From Trichomonas tenax (Eukaryota; Parabasalia; Trichomonadida; Trichomonadidae): DNA of 25,990 nt. The translations under genes and the position numbers were made by a program. This document shows positions 8,626-17,423 of this stretch, piece after piece. Every line of letters begins with the position of its first letter. Within the stretch, counting starts at the first letter, position 1. The DNA lies in assembly GCA_023091735.1 (NCBI GenBank), contig JALKBU010000748.1:1-25990 (forward strand), read 5' to 3'. A model generated the notes under the pieces. It saw only the letters and a program-made list of their open reading frames with translations, was not told the origin of the DNA and made no database searches.

Positions 8626-9451
8626 GCTGTTTGTTTTAATTTCATTATAGATATATAGTTTTATTTGTTTGCTTTAAATCAAATTTTATTTTGTTTGTTT
8701 CTTTTTGAAATTCTAAGACTATGAGGATAATATGATAAATTGCAGTGAGTTTAGCAAAACATGATAATACATTATAGCTCCAAATGTTTCAATAAATTAA
8801 TGTGTAAAAATATATGTGGAATTATAGTCTAAAAACGTCTCCAATGTCTATAAATTGTCTTTACTATTGAATTGCACTGATGAAATGCATCATTTTTTTC
8901 ATTGATAATTGGGAAGCTAAACCAAGTTCAGTACACTTGAAATATTAAATACCAATGCATGCCTTAGGCATTTTTAAATGAAATACGTTTCATTTTAAGG
9001 GACAGACAGGGGACTAACCTGATTTATTACTTTTTGTTGATGGTCTATTCCAAGTTAAGCGAGAAAAGTTCACTTCTGATTTACAAATATATTGGAGAAT
9101 TTGTTCAGGGCCTGATGCTAAGCATGCGACATTTTATCTGCAAAACCTTATCCTAAAGAAAAATTATCGAAATTTCATCAAAATTCAAAATTTTCACCAA
9201 TTACATCCTTGCTCTATGCTGATACTACGTACTGTCTTTTACATCAATTATGATATTTAATATTATATTTGCTGAATTGTCTTCATAAAAGAAGAGTTAT
9301 AGATTATACGGATATTTTTTGCTTGGATGGCAACATTTTTCTTGACTTGTAGTTGAGTTTTTTATTCTTCGAATCTAATTTTGATGATTCTTATTATGCG
9401 AATTTATAGAACTGTCCATGATTTCTTAATCCATTGGAATCTATATAAGTA
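8626..9451. other. gene-poor AT-rich stretch with small inverted repeats
   Basis: No credible gene. Two short perfect hairpins lie side by side at 8959-8998 (listed separately) and a smaller one (TGATG...CATCA) near 8879-8893. No rRNA or tRNA signature seen. Confidence 0.5.
8959..8998. repeat. two adjacent short hairpins
   Basis: ATGCC-TTA-GGCAT at 8959-8971 is immediately followed by AAATGAAA-TACG-TTTCATTT within 8974-8998. Both stems are perfect, with 3- and 4-base loops. They could be part of a small structured RNA; I could not match them to a known snRNA. Confidence 0.4.
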
Positions 9452-9673
9452 TTACCAACGGACTCCCTTAATTTCAGATATAAGAATAACACTGGAGGTA
9501 TCTTCACTTTTTAAATTATTTCCGTTGAATTTTTCCCGTTGACTTTTTTGAGTTTTGCCATTTTTAACGAGCAAACCCCTATCATGCCAAACTGCGAAGA
9601 CATTTACGTGCTTTTCAGGGGTTCTGAGTATGTTTATAGCATTCGCTTGTCTATTTAACTTGAGGATCTCCAT
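9452..9673 (-). CDS. possible small protein, no family recognised
   Basis: A 73-residue frame from an ATG at 9673, beginning MEILKLNRQANAINIL and ending at 9452. A further in-frame ATG at 9691 sits inside a promoter motif, so 9673 is the likelier start. I recognise no domain. The protein is basic and polar, without a signal peptide or membrane helix. The main support is positional: three TTTACATGACA-type motifs in the coding orientation lie just upstream (9686-9769). It could equally be a decayed gene or a chance frame. Confidence 0.3.
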   Translation of the reverse strand: MEILKLNRQANAINILRTPEKHVNVFAVWHDRGLLVKNGKTQKSQREKFNGNNLKSEDTSSVILISEIKGVRW

Positions 9674-10247
9674 TTCAGCGAATTTTGACATGTAAAATAA
9701 CGAAAGTCAATATTTTCGACACGTATCATCTGTTATTTGTCATGTAAAGTCGAAAATTTGATATGTAATGTTACCAATGAGAAAATTTTATGTGAACTTG
9801 AGATAGCATAACGTTAGGTATGCTCGATGTATGAGCAAAGGAATGCCGTTTGACTCCTGCGCGTAGCATATTTTTTCTTTTCTATTTTTTTGATTTTTCT
9901 AGGGGAACTCTTGCAAAAATAAGCGAACGAACGCTATAATAGTGAGATGTATTTATTATAATCATCAAAGAGATTCATAACAGAAGCACATTAATGATTT
10001 GTAATGGGTTTCTGTTTGTAATCATATCATGATTAAGTAATATAGGATCATGAAACACATTGCACCACTAGAATCAGCACCCACAAAAAGCACGTAAATG
10101 TTTCATCAGATTCTTCCAGGAAGGGGGGGGGGTTACTCGTTAAAAATCGCAAAACTCAAAAGAGTAAACGAGAAAAAAAGTGGAGGCGCCCCTTAAGAAT
10201 TATATTTTTGAATATTGCCGTTTTGAACGATTTAACTTTGAATTTAA
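9674..10247. other. intergenic stretch with promoter motifs and a G9 run
   Basis: Apart from the motifs at 9686-9769 there is no gene. It holds small inverted repeats (AGCATA/TATGCT at 9805-9824, TGCTC/GAGCA at 9821-9837) and a run of nine G at 10124-10132, unusual in this AT-rich sequence. Confidence 0.45.
9686..9769 (-). promoter_or_regulatory. three TTTACATGACA-type motifs on the minus strand
   Basis: Read on the minus strand: TTTACATGTCA (9686-9696), TTTACATGACA (9738-9748) and ATTACATATCA (9759-9769). Spacings are 52 and 21 bp. The first ends 13 nt before the ATG at 9673. Confidence 0.5.
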
Positions 10248-11159
10248 TTAGACACAGCGATGAGCAAACTCTTTGATATCGAATTTGTAGATATTATCGG
10301 TAAGATAATTTTTCGAAACGAAATATTGAAGTAATTTGTCGAAGTTAATGATTGCATACAAAGCAGTACTCTGCGCCAATAAAATAACCGCTGCGTCAAT
10401 GAAAGGATCTTTCTTTGTCTTGAAATAATGTTTTGTTATATCAACAACAAAACCACGAATGAAAATCAATGGGAAGCAAAGAATACTTGGCTTGTTCTGT
10501 ATCGTGAGGCAACATATTGGAATGCATCCTCCAATTATTTTAGCTCCACCTTTCCAAATGAAAATGCTGAGGGCTGCAAGCATTACTATAAGGATGTTGT
10601 CATCGAAGCAATGAGCAGCGAATACACAGGAATAACCAAAAACCATTCCAAAGAGGCAATCTGTTAAAAAGTGGTTTGCAATCACTAATCTATCGAAAAT
10701 GATGGCTGCCATGATTATGTTCCTTATTGGTGTAAAGCTGGCAATGATAGAAGCAGCCATTGTATGTCTACTTGGAAAAGAAGAAGTGAGCGCACAATCT
10801 GGTGAGTATACACCTCTAAAACTTCCAGGACGTCGACGAATGAAGATATTTTTACCGAATGATGAAAGTAATGCGTAGAGAACGGCTGCTTTCATGAAAA
10901 ATCGAGATTCTTCAAGGGAAAGAAGGCAAAGAATCACTAAAGGACCATAGGACATCGTATTTAAAGATGCAATCTTTGAGAAGTGATCGTTGAAAAAGTC
11001 ATATGTTTTATGAATGAAAGATATCTTCTGCAAAAAGATGACAATAGGCAATTCTATCTTATTCAGTATCTGCCAAAACTTGCTCTCTTTGATGATAAAC
11101 GGTTTCTGGATGTCTGGATTGAAGTCTTCGGGTTTCTTGGTATCTTTTTTCTGCTGCAT
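10248..11159 (-). CDS. PAP2-superfamily membrane phosphatase
   Basis: 303 residues, integral membrane. The three PAP2 motifs are present and correctly ordered: KX6RP at K103-P111, PSRH at 129-132 (Arg for the usual Gly of PSGH), and R157-X5-H163-X3-D167 as in SRX5HX3D, with Asp in place of Ser. H132 and H163 are the expected catalytic histidines. Hydrophobic helices occur before motif 1 (about 72-100), between the motifs and repeatedly after motif 3, as in lipid phosphate or sphingolipid-type phosphatases that hydrolyse phosphorylated lipids at internal or plasma membranes. The exact substrate cannot be read from sequence. An initiator-like TCATTTTT lies 10 nt before the ATG at 11159. Confidence 0.88.
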   Translation of the reverse strand: MQQKKDTKKPEDFNPDIQKPFIIKESKFWQILNKIELPIVIFLQKISFIHKTYDFFNDHFSKIASLNTMSYGPLVILCLLSLEESRFFMKAAVLYALLSSFGKNIFIRRRPGSFRGVYSPDCALTSSFPSRHTMAASIIASFTPIRNIIMAAIIFDRLVIANHFLTDCLFGMVFGYSCVFAAHCFDDNILIVMLAALSIFIWKGGAKIIGGCIPICCLTIQNKPSILCFPLIFIRGFVVDITKHYFKTKKDPFIDAAVILLAQSTALYAIINFDKLLQYFVSKNYLTDNIYKFDIKEFAHRCV

Positions 11160-11163
11160 CGGA

Positions 11164-11171
11164 AAAAATGA
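11164..11171 (-). promoter_or_regulatory. initiator-like TCATTTTT before the PAP2 gene
   Basis: On the minus strand TCATTTTT precedes the ATG at 11159, with the A of TCA 10 nt upstream. It matches the TCAYTTTT-type initiator known for trichomonads and its usual position close to the start codon. Confidence 0.5.
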
Positions 11172-12914
11172 AAAAATTTTATGGAGTAAAATTTTTATTT
11201 TGCTATTTTGAGCGTGTTTTAATCTCTACACTCAATTTAACGCTGAATGATCGAATAATTTCAATTCGACTCAACAAGTCTTTTTGAATAAAGCCCTTCT
11301 CACTCCCTTCCTCCCAATTTTTTTCGATAAAATTTATATGGTGTATTCCATGTGGTATGGGGAATATGCCCTATTAAGGACTAAGTTTGGTGAGCCTTAG
11401 TTCTCGAGATTTCAAAATAGGAAAATTATCATATATCTGCTTTCAAATCCGACTTTACATGACAAATATGACATAACGGTTAGGATCAATACCGACAAAA
11501 CCAATGCCAGGTTTAAATCCAGTTATGATCATTTTTTATTCTTTTTTTTTTATAAACATCATGCATTTTATGAACATGTATTATAATTCTAGTTAATGTA
11601 TGGACGCACATGCATTTACATTGTTCAGGAGCATTGTTTTCTTCCATCCAAACAGACCTAACCCAATAAATAAAATCAAATTATTGGAAGTTCATTGATG
11701 AATTAACTGATATTTTGCTAATACTTATGTACAAAATGAAGCATTCAATAGTTCTCGATGTCTTCTATTAATATAATTCGAATGAAAGAAAAATTTATTC
11801 GATGTGAAAATTGATCAATTTCTGGAGGATCCTATAGTATTCATAAAATAATAATTCATGACAATGTACAGACGTATAACCAAAATGTATTCTATGAATA
11901 GCGGAGGTAAATATAGTATCTAAACAAAAATATATTAACTTTTTGCTAACAATGAAAATATTTGGCGGATATTATTAATTTCGATTCAGATAAGTGTGCA
12001 ATTTTCAGTGAAACCAAAATAACAAAAAAGAATATTATGATGAATTATTTTGTCACTTTAATATCATTGACAAAGACGTTAATTTTTTGACATACATCAA
12101 GTGTTCAGCCCACAACATGCATACGCAAAGCCAATTACCGTGGGAGCTATGCATCCTATCTCGATACCCAATAGATAGAAAAATCTATAAAATTTCTTAA
12201 AATGCCGAAATTTCATCACCAATTTACCTATTCCTTCATTGATACTATCAATTAATGTTGAGTATATTACTACACATCAATAATGTATGTATATAATTTT
12301 AGAAAATATCACATATATAGTTAAAATTAGTTAAATCTAATTCGGATCTCCAAAAGTTAGGTTACTGCAGCATTCATATTACAGCTACAGGTTCATGTAT
12401 ATACTGATACTATAACTACGAAAGATGATGCAATAAAATTGGCTACAATTTTGTTATATATAATGACTAAACGAAGCTTATAAACATATATAAATGTCAA
12501 AATAACTATATATTGCTCCCTTAATAATGCAAAATTCCGATTTTGTTTAAAAAATCACTATTAACTTCAATATAGTTTTGATTATGAATTTCTAACTGAT
12601 TCACTACATATGTATATCTAGTAGTTAAAAGAATTTTTATGTGCATTTAGCTGTTACACAATAGGACATAAAGATAATCTGAACTTTTTCTATCCGAGGG
12701 ATAACCTTAAAGAGTGAGAAGGTCTTTTTTTGAATCAAAATGATGCTAGACTTCACACAATGCGGACAAAGATCGCACTAAACAGGCCTATCTATTGATA
12801 AAATAGTTTTGGATCTATGTCATTCTGATCGTTCTGTGCAAATGATTTTATTATGAAGAAAAAATATTTGACATTTCACTTTACAATAATAAGGTTTCCA
12901 ATTTACATTTTACA
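11172..12914. other. 1.7-kb AT-rich stretch without a gene
   Basis: No gene seen on either strand. It holds one exact TTTACATGACA (11454-11464) and a pair of weak inverted repeats (TATTCC/GGAATA at 11344-11366 and ACTAAG/CTTAGT at 11380-11401). Variants of the motif core (TTTACAATAAT and TTTACATTTTACA) lie just before the BTB gene. Confidence 0.5.
11454..11464 (+). promoter_or_regulatory. single TTTACATGACA copy
   Basis: Exact match, about 295 bp upstream of the PAP2 gene and in the opposite orientation. Its role is unclear. Confidence 0.35.
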
Positions 12915-13664
12915 ATGTCAAAATCAATTAAGACAGGTTTTTTAAAAATGGATCAATTTGATGTCCCAATTTTATTCTTTACGCCAACAGGTGTTTTACC
13001 ACCAGACTTTACATTTTACATCGATGGCGAAAAGTATCTTGTCCATAAGGTTTCAATTGCTTCGATTTCACCAAAAATAAATCAAATGTTGCGTGAAAAT
13101 AAAGATCTAAACTCATACACTTTCACAGATATTAAGGATCCTCATAAAACTTTCAAATTGATCGGTGATATATTCTATGGTAACAAAATTATGATAAACT
13201 CTAAAAACGCTCCATTTATTCAATACATTGCAAATGATCTCCAAATACAGTATTTAAAGGAATTCACACAGCAGTTTATTAAACCTCCAACACTTGAAAA
13301 TGCAATTGAAATCTTGTCCAATTACTCAGAATATGGAATTAGCAACCCACAATGCGCTGAATTAATAGCAGGAAGATTTGAGGAGTTCCAAATGAAGCCA
13401 GAATTCCTTAAAATGCCAATTTTTGCATATGAACAAATTTTCGAATCAAAGAGTTTCAAAGTAGAAAACGAAACAATTTTATTCGATTTCATCACTAAGT
13501 TAGTCAACGCAAATTCTCAAGAATATTCATCTTTATATTCATATAACAGAATGGATGACTTAGAATTTAAAATGGTCGAAGAAATTATTAAGCATGTTTC
13601 ATATAACAGCGTCGACGCTCATGTTATTGAGGCTTTATTGTACAGAATAGACCCACAAGAGTAA
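12915..13664 (+). CDS. BTB-BACK domain protein
   Basis: 249 residues. Residues about 28-122 form a BTB/POZ fold: DFTFYIDGEKYLVHKVSIASISPKI is the classic strand, then the 'F.VHK.iLaa.SpvF' helix, followed by the helical half through the QYLKEFTQQF helix. Residues 125-245 are all-helical (NAIEILSNYSEYG ...) as in BACK extensions. Such proteins are plentiful in trichomonads and may act as substrate adaptors for Cul3 ligases or as oligomerisation scaffolds. No Kelch or ankyrin repeats follow, so the partner region is unknown. The stop codon is part of a TAAA tetranucleotide. Confidence 0.85.
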   Translation: MSKSIKTGFLKMDQFDVPILFFTPTGVLPPDFTFYIDGEKYLVHKVSIASISPKINQMLRENKDLNSYTFTDIKDPHKTFKLIGDIFYGNKIMINSKNAPFIQYIANDLQIQYLKEFTQQFIKPPTLENAIEILSNYSEYGISNPQCAELIAGRFEEFQMKPEFLKMPIFAYEQIFESKSFKVENETILFDFITKLVNANSQEYSSLYSYNRMDDLEFKMVEEIIKHVSYNSVDAHVIEALLYRIDPQE

Positions 13665-13672
13665 ACATATTA

Positions 13673-13807
13673 TTAATTGTATCTAAACGCTCTTTCTGCA
13701 TAAGCATAGTCTGCCTTTAACTCCTCAGAGCTAAGGTATGATTTCTGAATTTTTGAAATTTTGAAATTCTTCTGCTGTAACAAAAAATTAAAAAATTTTA
13801 TTTTCAT
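13673..13807 (-). CDS. possible 44-aa protein
   Basis: An ATG at 13807 opens 44 codons closed by TAA at 13673, convergent with the BTB gene and only 8 bp from its stop. The first third is a Lys/Phe/Leu-rich stretch; the rest (SYLSSEELKADYAYAERAF) looks like real helical protein, with codons unlike the AT-driven flank. I know no matching family. The sequence TTTTTTGTTACAG within the frame could also be read as a 3' splice site, making the tail an exon, but no upstream exon is visible. Confidence 0.3.
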   Translation of the reverse strand: MKIKFFNFLLQQKNFKISKIQKSYLSSEELKADYAYAERAFRYN

Positions 13808-14156
13808 AATCCACACATTATATATTTTAAACAACAATTGAAATTCAAAATGAAAAATTTCCCACTCCTCGGCACAATAAAAATTGATTTTTAGGCATAA
13901 ATATTGATAATTACACTTTAAAAATTGTAAAATAATACAATATAATAGTAATATAATATAGTTACTTATTTATAATTGTTAAATTCAGAAAATTCAATGA
14001 GAAAAATGAATTTTTATTTTGTGATATAATCAAGTCAATGGGAATCTGATTATTGTGGAGAGAAACAAACAAAAATGAAAATTAACTGAGAAAGACGGCA
14101 TATAGAATCTATATCCAAAGCGAAGAAAAGTAGTCCATATTTGTAAACAAAAATTG

Positions 14157-14164
14157 ACACTTTT
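14157..14164 (+). promoter_or_regulatory. initiator-like ACACTTTT before the IQ-motif gene
   Basis: ACACTTTT resembles TCAYTTTT (A for T at the first base). Its central A is 13 nt before the ATG at 14172. Confidence 0.4.
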
Positions 14165-14171
14165 TTAGATA

Positions 14172-14693
14172 ATGGAAGGAGAGAGTGGCGAAATGATTGA
14201 AGAAAAACCACTGTCTTTGTATCAGAGCTTTCCGTATTTTGATGAGGCCCAGTTGCAGTGCCTCACGACGTGGCCACAGCTCAGCGAACAAGCTGGAACG
14301 TTTTATATCGACTTACTTGCCCCGGCGTCAACCGATCCATGCGTTCCGTCACCGCTTAATAAAGACCCAGCTATGCAGCTCGCCGCTGAGCTACGCTCTC
14401 TTCTCGCTCATGTTATTATTATGAAGTCATCCGGTTCCCTTGAGGCTTCTGGCTTCGAAAACCAGTCTATTTTCCGTTTGATTTATAAATACGAGCAGTT
14501 AAACAAAACTTTCGCTGCTTACTTGATTCAGAGATGGTGGAGATCTAAAAATCTCAAGGGTCAGGAGCAGAAGAAGGCAAAAATTGGTCTTGCAAAATTG
14601 CTCATTGCTTCCCCAGCTAATGCTTCAACAAATGAAGAAAAGGAGATTAGGAAGTCTATGATACAAAGTATTATAGAGACTGCATCACAGTAA
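14172..14693 (+). CDS. protein of unknown function with an IQ-like motif
   Basis: 173 residues; no family recognised. The N-terminal 70 residues are mildly acidic and Pro-containing. Residues about 66-115 are helical, and I119-Q120-RWW-R-S-K-NL-K129 fits IQxxxRGxxxR with Ser for Gly, a possible calmodulin or centrin contact. The tail (150-173) is charged. The coding stretch is clearly less AT-rich than its flanks, supporting a real gene. Single gene, with its own initiator-like box upstream and no TTTACATGACA motif. Confidence 0.7.
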   Translation: MEGESGEMIEEKPLSLYQSFPYFDEAQLQCLTTWPQLSEQAGTFYIDLLAPASTDPCVPSPLNKDPAMQLAAELRSLLAHVIIMKSSGSLEASGFENQSIFRLIYKYEQLNKTFAAYLIQRWWRSKNLKGQEQKKAKIGLAKLLIASPANASTNEEKEIRKSMIQSIIETASQ

Positions 14694-14765
14694 TTTTCCT
14701 ATTGTTTTTATTTTATTTATTTTCGTTTCTTAGATAATAAATTTAAAAATCTATCCAGTGTTTTG

Positions 14766-14798
14766 TTTTAGGCCTCATTACCGATATGGGGCCTAAAA
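14766..14798. terminator. strong hairpin downstream of the IQ-motif gene
   Basis: TTTTAGGCC (66-74) pairs with GGCCTAAAA (90-98 of the same hundred) and the stem extends inward by TCAT/ATGG with one G-U pair, giving 13 pairs around a 7-base loop. It lies 73 nt after the stop at 14693. It may mark a 3' end, an RNA structure or an old inverted repeat; the terminator label is only a guess. Confidence 0.35.
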
Positions 14799-14992
14799 AA
14801 GTAAATAAATATATCATTGCCCTTTACTTAATGGACTTTTTCCAACTAAAATATTATTAAAAATAATAAAGCATAGAATGGAGGCTATTTATTGGTAATA
14901 TACAAAGAAAGAAAATTTTATATTTAGATGTTGATTAACATTTTATTAGGAGAAATAGAGAATTGAATAAGCCAAACAACTTTAACCTTTCT

Positions 14993-15613
14993 TCATTGCT
15001 GATTCTCAAGTGATAAAGATCTAATAATATGTTTAATTGCACGCGCTTGTGGATGATTGATTCCATTGAGTTGGTCAAGAATTGCTTTGAATATAACAGG
15101 TGAGAACTTCTTGATCATCGCATCATTTGTATCTAAATCTAGCAAACATGAACTTATCCATTCCAGTGTCATTTCTGTATGTGTTGGGATGAGAAATGAT
15201 GACTGCTGAAGGAACGAAAGGAGTGTTGCAGGCCTTTGGTTTGGAATTGGCGGGAAAAATTCGTTTGGATCATTCTTCGACATGATTTCTTGTAATTTAG
15301 TTAATGATCTACTTTCCAGTACCTCAACGAGTGTGTTCTCTGACTTGTTTTCTATCGGTAAAAGGTTTTGGCATTGTTCTTGGTTTTTTTGGACTTGTTT
15401 TAGCGCTTTTGTGATTTCTATTTCTTTCTGTTCGTGGTATTTCATCTGATCGTCAATTGCTTCTTTGATTGTTGCAAGACTTTCTTTAATTTTCGATTCT
15501 AAAAATTGCTGTTCTGTTTGGAAATGATGTTCAAGATTATTTCTGAGCTGATTCATGGCTACCGTTGAAGCAGGCTGATTCGCTCTAACGATATTTTGAG
15601 GATTAAGATCCAT
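14993..15613 (-). CDS. short Edc4/Ge-1-like protein (C-terminal part only)
   Basis: 206 residues. Residues 18-82 form a coiled coil. Residues about 95-200 match the C-terminal domain of Edc4/Ge-1 (VARICOSE in plants): a pattern of leucine-rich helices with VLE.....LQEIMSKNDPNEFF, then PATLLSFLQQSS and THTEMTLEWISSCLLDLDTND, close to the LLSLIQQLS...THTELKL.YLEEA...LD..D run of animal Edc4. Edc4 is the scaffold of the mRNA decapping complex in P-bodies. Animal proteins have an N-terminal WD40 domain and exceed 1,000 residues; neither feature is present. It may be a minimal decapping scaffold or a paralogue. One motif copy (TTTACATGTCA) lies 28 nt upstream. Confidence 0.65.
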   Translation of the reverse strand: MDLNPQNIVRANQPASTVAMNQLRNNLEHHFQTEQQFLESKIKESLATIKEAIDDQMKYHEQKEIEITKALKQVQKNQEQCQNLLPIENKSENTLVEVLESRSLTKLQEIMSKNDPNEFFPPIPNQRPATLLSFLQQSSFLIPTHTEMTLEWISSCLLDLDTNDAMIKKFSPVIFKAILDQLNGINHPQARAIKHIIRSLSLENQQ

Positions 15614-15641
15614 GTTCAGTATTTTTAAAGAATATGTTTTT

Positions 15642-15652
15642 TGACATGTAAA
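15642..15652 (-). promoter_or_regulatory. TTTACATGTCA motif before the Edc4-like gene
   Basis: Single copy on the coding strand, 28 nt before the ATG at 15613. Confidence 0.45.
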
Positions 15653-15709
15653 GTTAAAAAATTTCTGACTAAAATCATATATATTAAAATTTATGTTCGT
15701 TTTAATGAT

Positions 15710-16708
15710 TTAAAATACAAGATTAGAAAGCCTATCGTTATCGCTTTCTGGTGGAGCTGCCGCATATCGGACAAGCTCGATATTTAAGTTCTCATCGCAT
15801 ATCGCGAATCCTCCTTTGTTGTTGGAGATTCCTTCATAGTTAGGAGCACTGAATATAGTGAGAACTTTGTCATTGTGGCAATATTTACATCCATCCATCA
15901 TCATTTGATGTGCACGGATGATCATTTTGACGTTGTTTGCTTGGCAGAATCGATCAGTTGCGTGAGAGCCAAATCTATGACCTGTGTTTCTCTCGGACTC
16001 TGTGAAGTCGCCTGCATCTAATGAAGGATCAGACCACAACAGATCATTCAATGCGCCTGACACTGGAATCTCTGAAAACCTGTTTAATTTCTGAATTTCA
16101 TCTATTGTCTTGCAAAACGGAGAGAGACCTCCGTGGACACAAAATATCTTATCTCTAATGAGTGCTGCAATTGGTAATGCCTCGAATAAGCGTCCAAATT
16201 GGTTGTAAACAGTTTCTGTATGATATTTTACCAATAATTCTTGGTAAAATCCGTATATTCGTGTGATATTTATGCTTTCATGGTTGCCTCTGATCAGATA
16301 AAAGTTCTCTGGATACTTTATCTTAAACAAGCATAATATCAAAAACACTTCGAGGCCTTTATCACCACGGTCGACGTAATCTCCCAAGAAAAGATATCGA
16401 GTGTAAGGTGGCAATCCGCCAAGAAAGAACATTTGTTTAAAATCATTAAACTGACCATGAATATCTCCGCAAATTGTAAACGGGGGATCAAGCTTTAGGA
16501 CATTCTGTTCTTGTTTGAATATGCTAATAGATCTTTCTATGATATAAGATACTTCAACAATCGAAGGTAGACCTCCAGCCCACAGTTTTTCGAGTAAAAT
16601 GTCGATAATATCATGAGATTCTTCGAAGTCGTGATGAAGGTTACGCACATTCTTATGCCAGTGAACATCAGTCTGCTCCCTCCATCGTTCACTCATAAAT
16701 TTATACAT
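15710..16708 (-). CDS. PPP-family serine/threonine protein phosphatase
   Basis: 332 residues (328 if the second ATG at 16696 is used). All PPP signatures are present: GDIHGQ (81-86), GDYVDRG (109-115), RGNHE (140-144), VHGGLSP (191-197), LLWSDP (223-228), RAHQ (265-268) and SAPNY (287-291). The metal ligands D82, H84, D110, N142, H192 and H267 and the proton donor H143 are intact, so it should be an active metallophosphatase. Sequence around the core mixes PP1- and PP2A-like features. SAPNY is followed by Glu rather than the Cys of PP1/PP2A, and the PP2A-type DYFL end is missing. About 45 residues precede the fold. PPP phosphatases are much expanded in trichomonads, and the substrate is unknown. 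The stop overlaps TAAA. It diverges from the E2 gene across a six-copy motif array. Confidence 0.95.
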   Translation of the reverse strand: MYKFMSERWREQTDVHWHKNVRNLHHDFEESHDIIDILLEKLWAGGLPSIVEVSYIIERSISIFKQEQNVLKLDPPFTICGDIHGQFNDFKQMFFLGGLPPYTRYLFLGDYVDRGDKGLEVFLILCLFKIKYPENFYLIRGNHESINITRIYGFYQELLVKYHTETVYNQFGRLFEALPIAALIRDKIFCVHGGLSPFCKTIDEIQKLNRFSEIPVSGALNDLLWSDPSLDAGDFTESERNTGHRFGSHATDRFCQANNVKMIIRAHQMMMDGCKYCHNDKVLTIFSAPNYEGISNNKGGFAICDENLNIELVRYAAAPPESDNDRLSNLVF

Positions 16709-16748
16709 CTCCCTTAGATTTTACAACAAACCCTTTAAATTATCGATT

Positions 16749-16876
16749 TTTACAAGACAAAAATATTAATTACATGACTAAAATTTAATTTACATGACAT
16801 TTTGAGACAATTTTACATGACAAATTTTTACCAAAATCAATAATTTACATAACAAAAATGAATATTTTACATGACA
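16749..16876 (+). promoter_or_regulatory. six-copy array of TTTACATGACA-type motifs between divergent genes
   Basis: Copies start at 16749, 16769, 16789, 16812, 16844 and 16866 on the plus strand (three exact). Spacings are 20, 20, 23, 32 and 22 bp. The last ends 19 nt before the E2 ATG at 16896, and the first starts 41 nt from the phosphatase ATG at 16708, so the array sits in a shared promoter. Confidence 0.7.
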
Positions 16877-16895
16877 AAAATGCTTGGTATAATTG

Positions 16896-17423
16896 ATGAG
16901 TGATAATTCTAATCGTGCTCATGTTAGAGTTGCAAAAGAACTTGAGAGACTGAAACAGAGTCCGCCAATGGGTATATTCATGTGGCCGTTGGACGATAAT
17001 CTTGAAAGTTTAGAGGCAACAATCGAAGGGTTGAAAGATACTCCTTATGAAGGTGGCGAATTCAGATTGTCAATCACTATACCACCGAAATATCCTAACG
17101 TTCCTCCAACAATTAAATTCAAAACGCCAATATATCATCCGAATATTGATTCTTCTGGAAGAATATGCTTAGATTTCTTGAAACCACAGCCACAAGGAAA
17201 ATGGACTGCCACTGTATCTTTAGAGATGTTGTTAACTCAAATTCAGCAACTTATGGCAGATCCAAATCCAACTGATCCATTAGATGGACAAATTGCATCA
17301 GAATTTCTTGAAAACAATCAAGTATTCCTAGAAAAAGCAAGAAATTGGACGAAACTACATGCAATCCCAAAATCAATTTCAGGTACCGATAATACACAGA
17401 TTAACTGTGATGAATCAGACTAA
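16896..17423 (+). CDS. ubiquitin-conjugating enzyme E2, UBE2T-like
   Basis: 175 residues with a complete UBC fold (about 8-155). Present are the TPYEGG-F-L-I-P-YP-PP region, the HPN motif (81-83), and RICLD with the catalytic cysteine C91. NID.GRICLD.LK, then QGKWTATVSLEMLLTQIQQLMADPNPTDPL, are closest to UBE2T among E2s I know, which charges ubiquitin for FANCD2/FANCI in the Fanconi pathway. A UBE2D-like or other class is possible. A tail of about 20 residues follows the fold, ending in acidic residues. The ATG at 16896 is preferred over an in-frame TTG three bases earlier. Confidence 0.9.
   Translation: MSDNSNRAHVRVAKELERLKQSPPMGIFMWPLDDNLESLEATIEGLKDTPYEGGEFRLSITIPPKYPNVPPTIKFKTPIYHPNIDSSGRICLDFLKPQPQGKWTATVSLEMLLTQIQQLMADPNPTDPLDGQIASEFLENNQVFLEKARNWTKLHAIPKSISGTDNTQINCDESD

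Larger units (their letters stand above)
13665..14171. other. AT-rich intergenic stretch with one possible tiny ORF
   Basis: Apart from the small minus-strand ORF at 13673-13807 and an initiator-like box at 14157-14164, nothing is recognisable; 13808-14150 is almost pure AT-rich sequence. Confidence 0.45.

Noticed and set aside
10124..10132. Run of nine G
   Set aside because: Unusual here, but no G-quadruplex pattern of four tracts is present and nothing links it to a gene.
11510..11520. GGTTTAAATCC, resembling a tRNA B box
   Set aside because: No T-stem pairing, A box or acceptor stem around it.
12902..13020. TTTACATTTTACA occurring twice near the BTB start
   Set aside because: The second copy is inside the coding sequence and is explained by the codons, so the repeat is probably coincidental.
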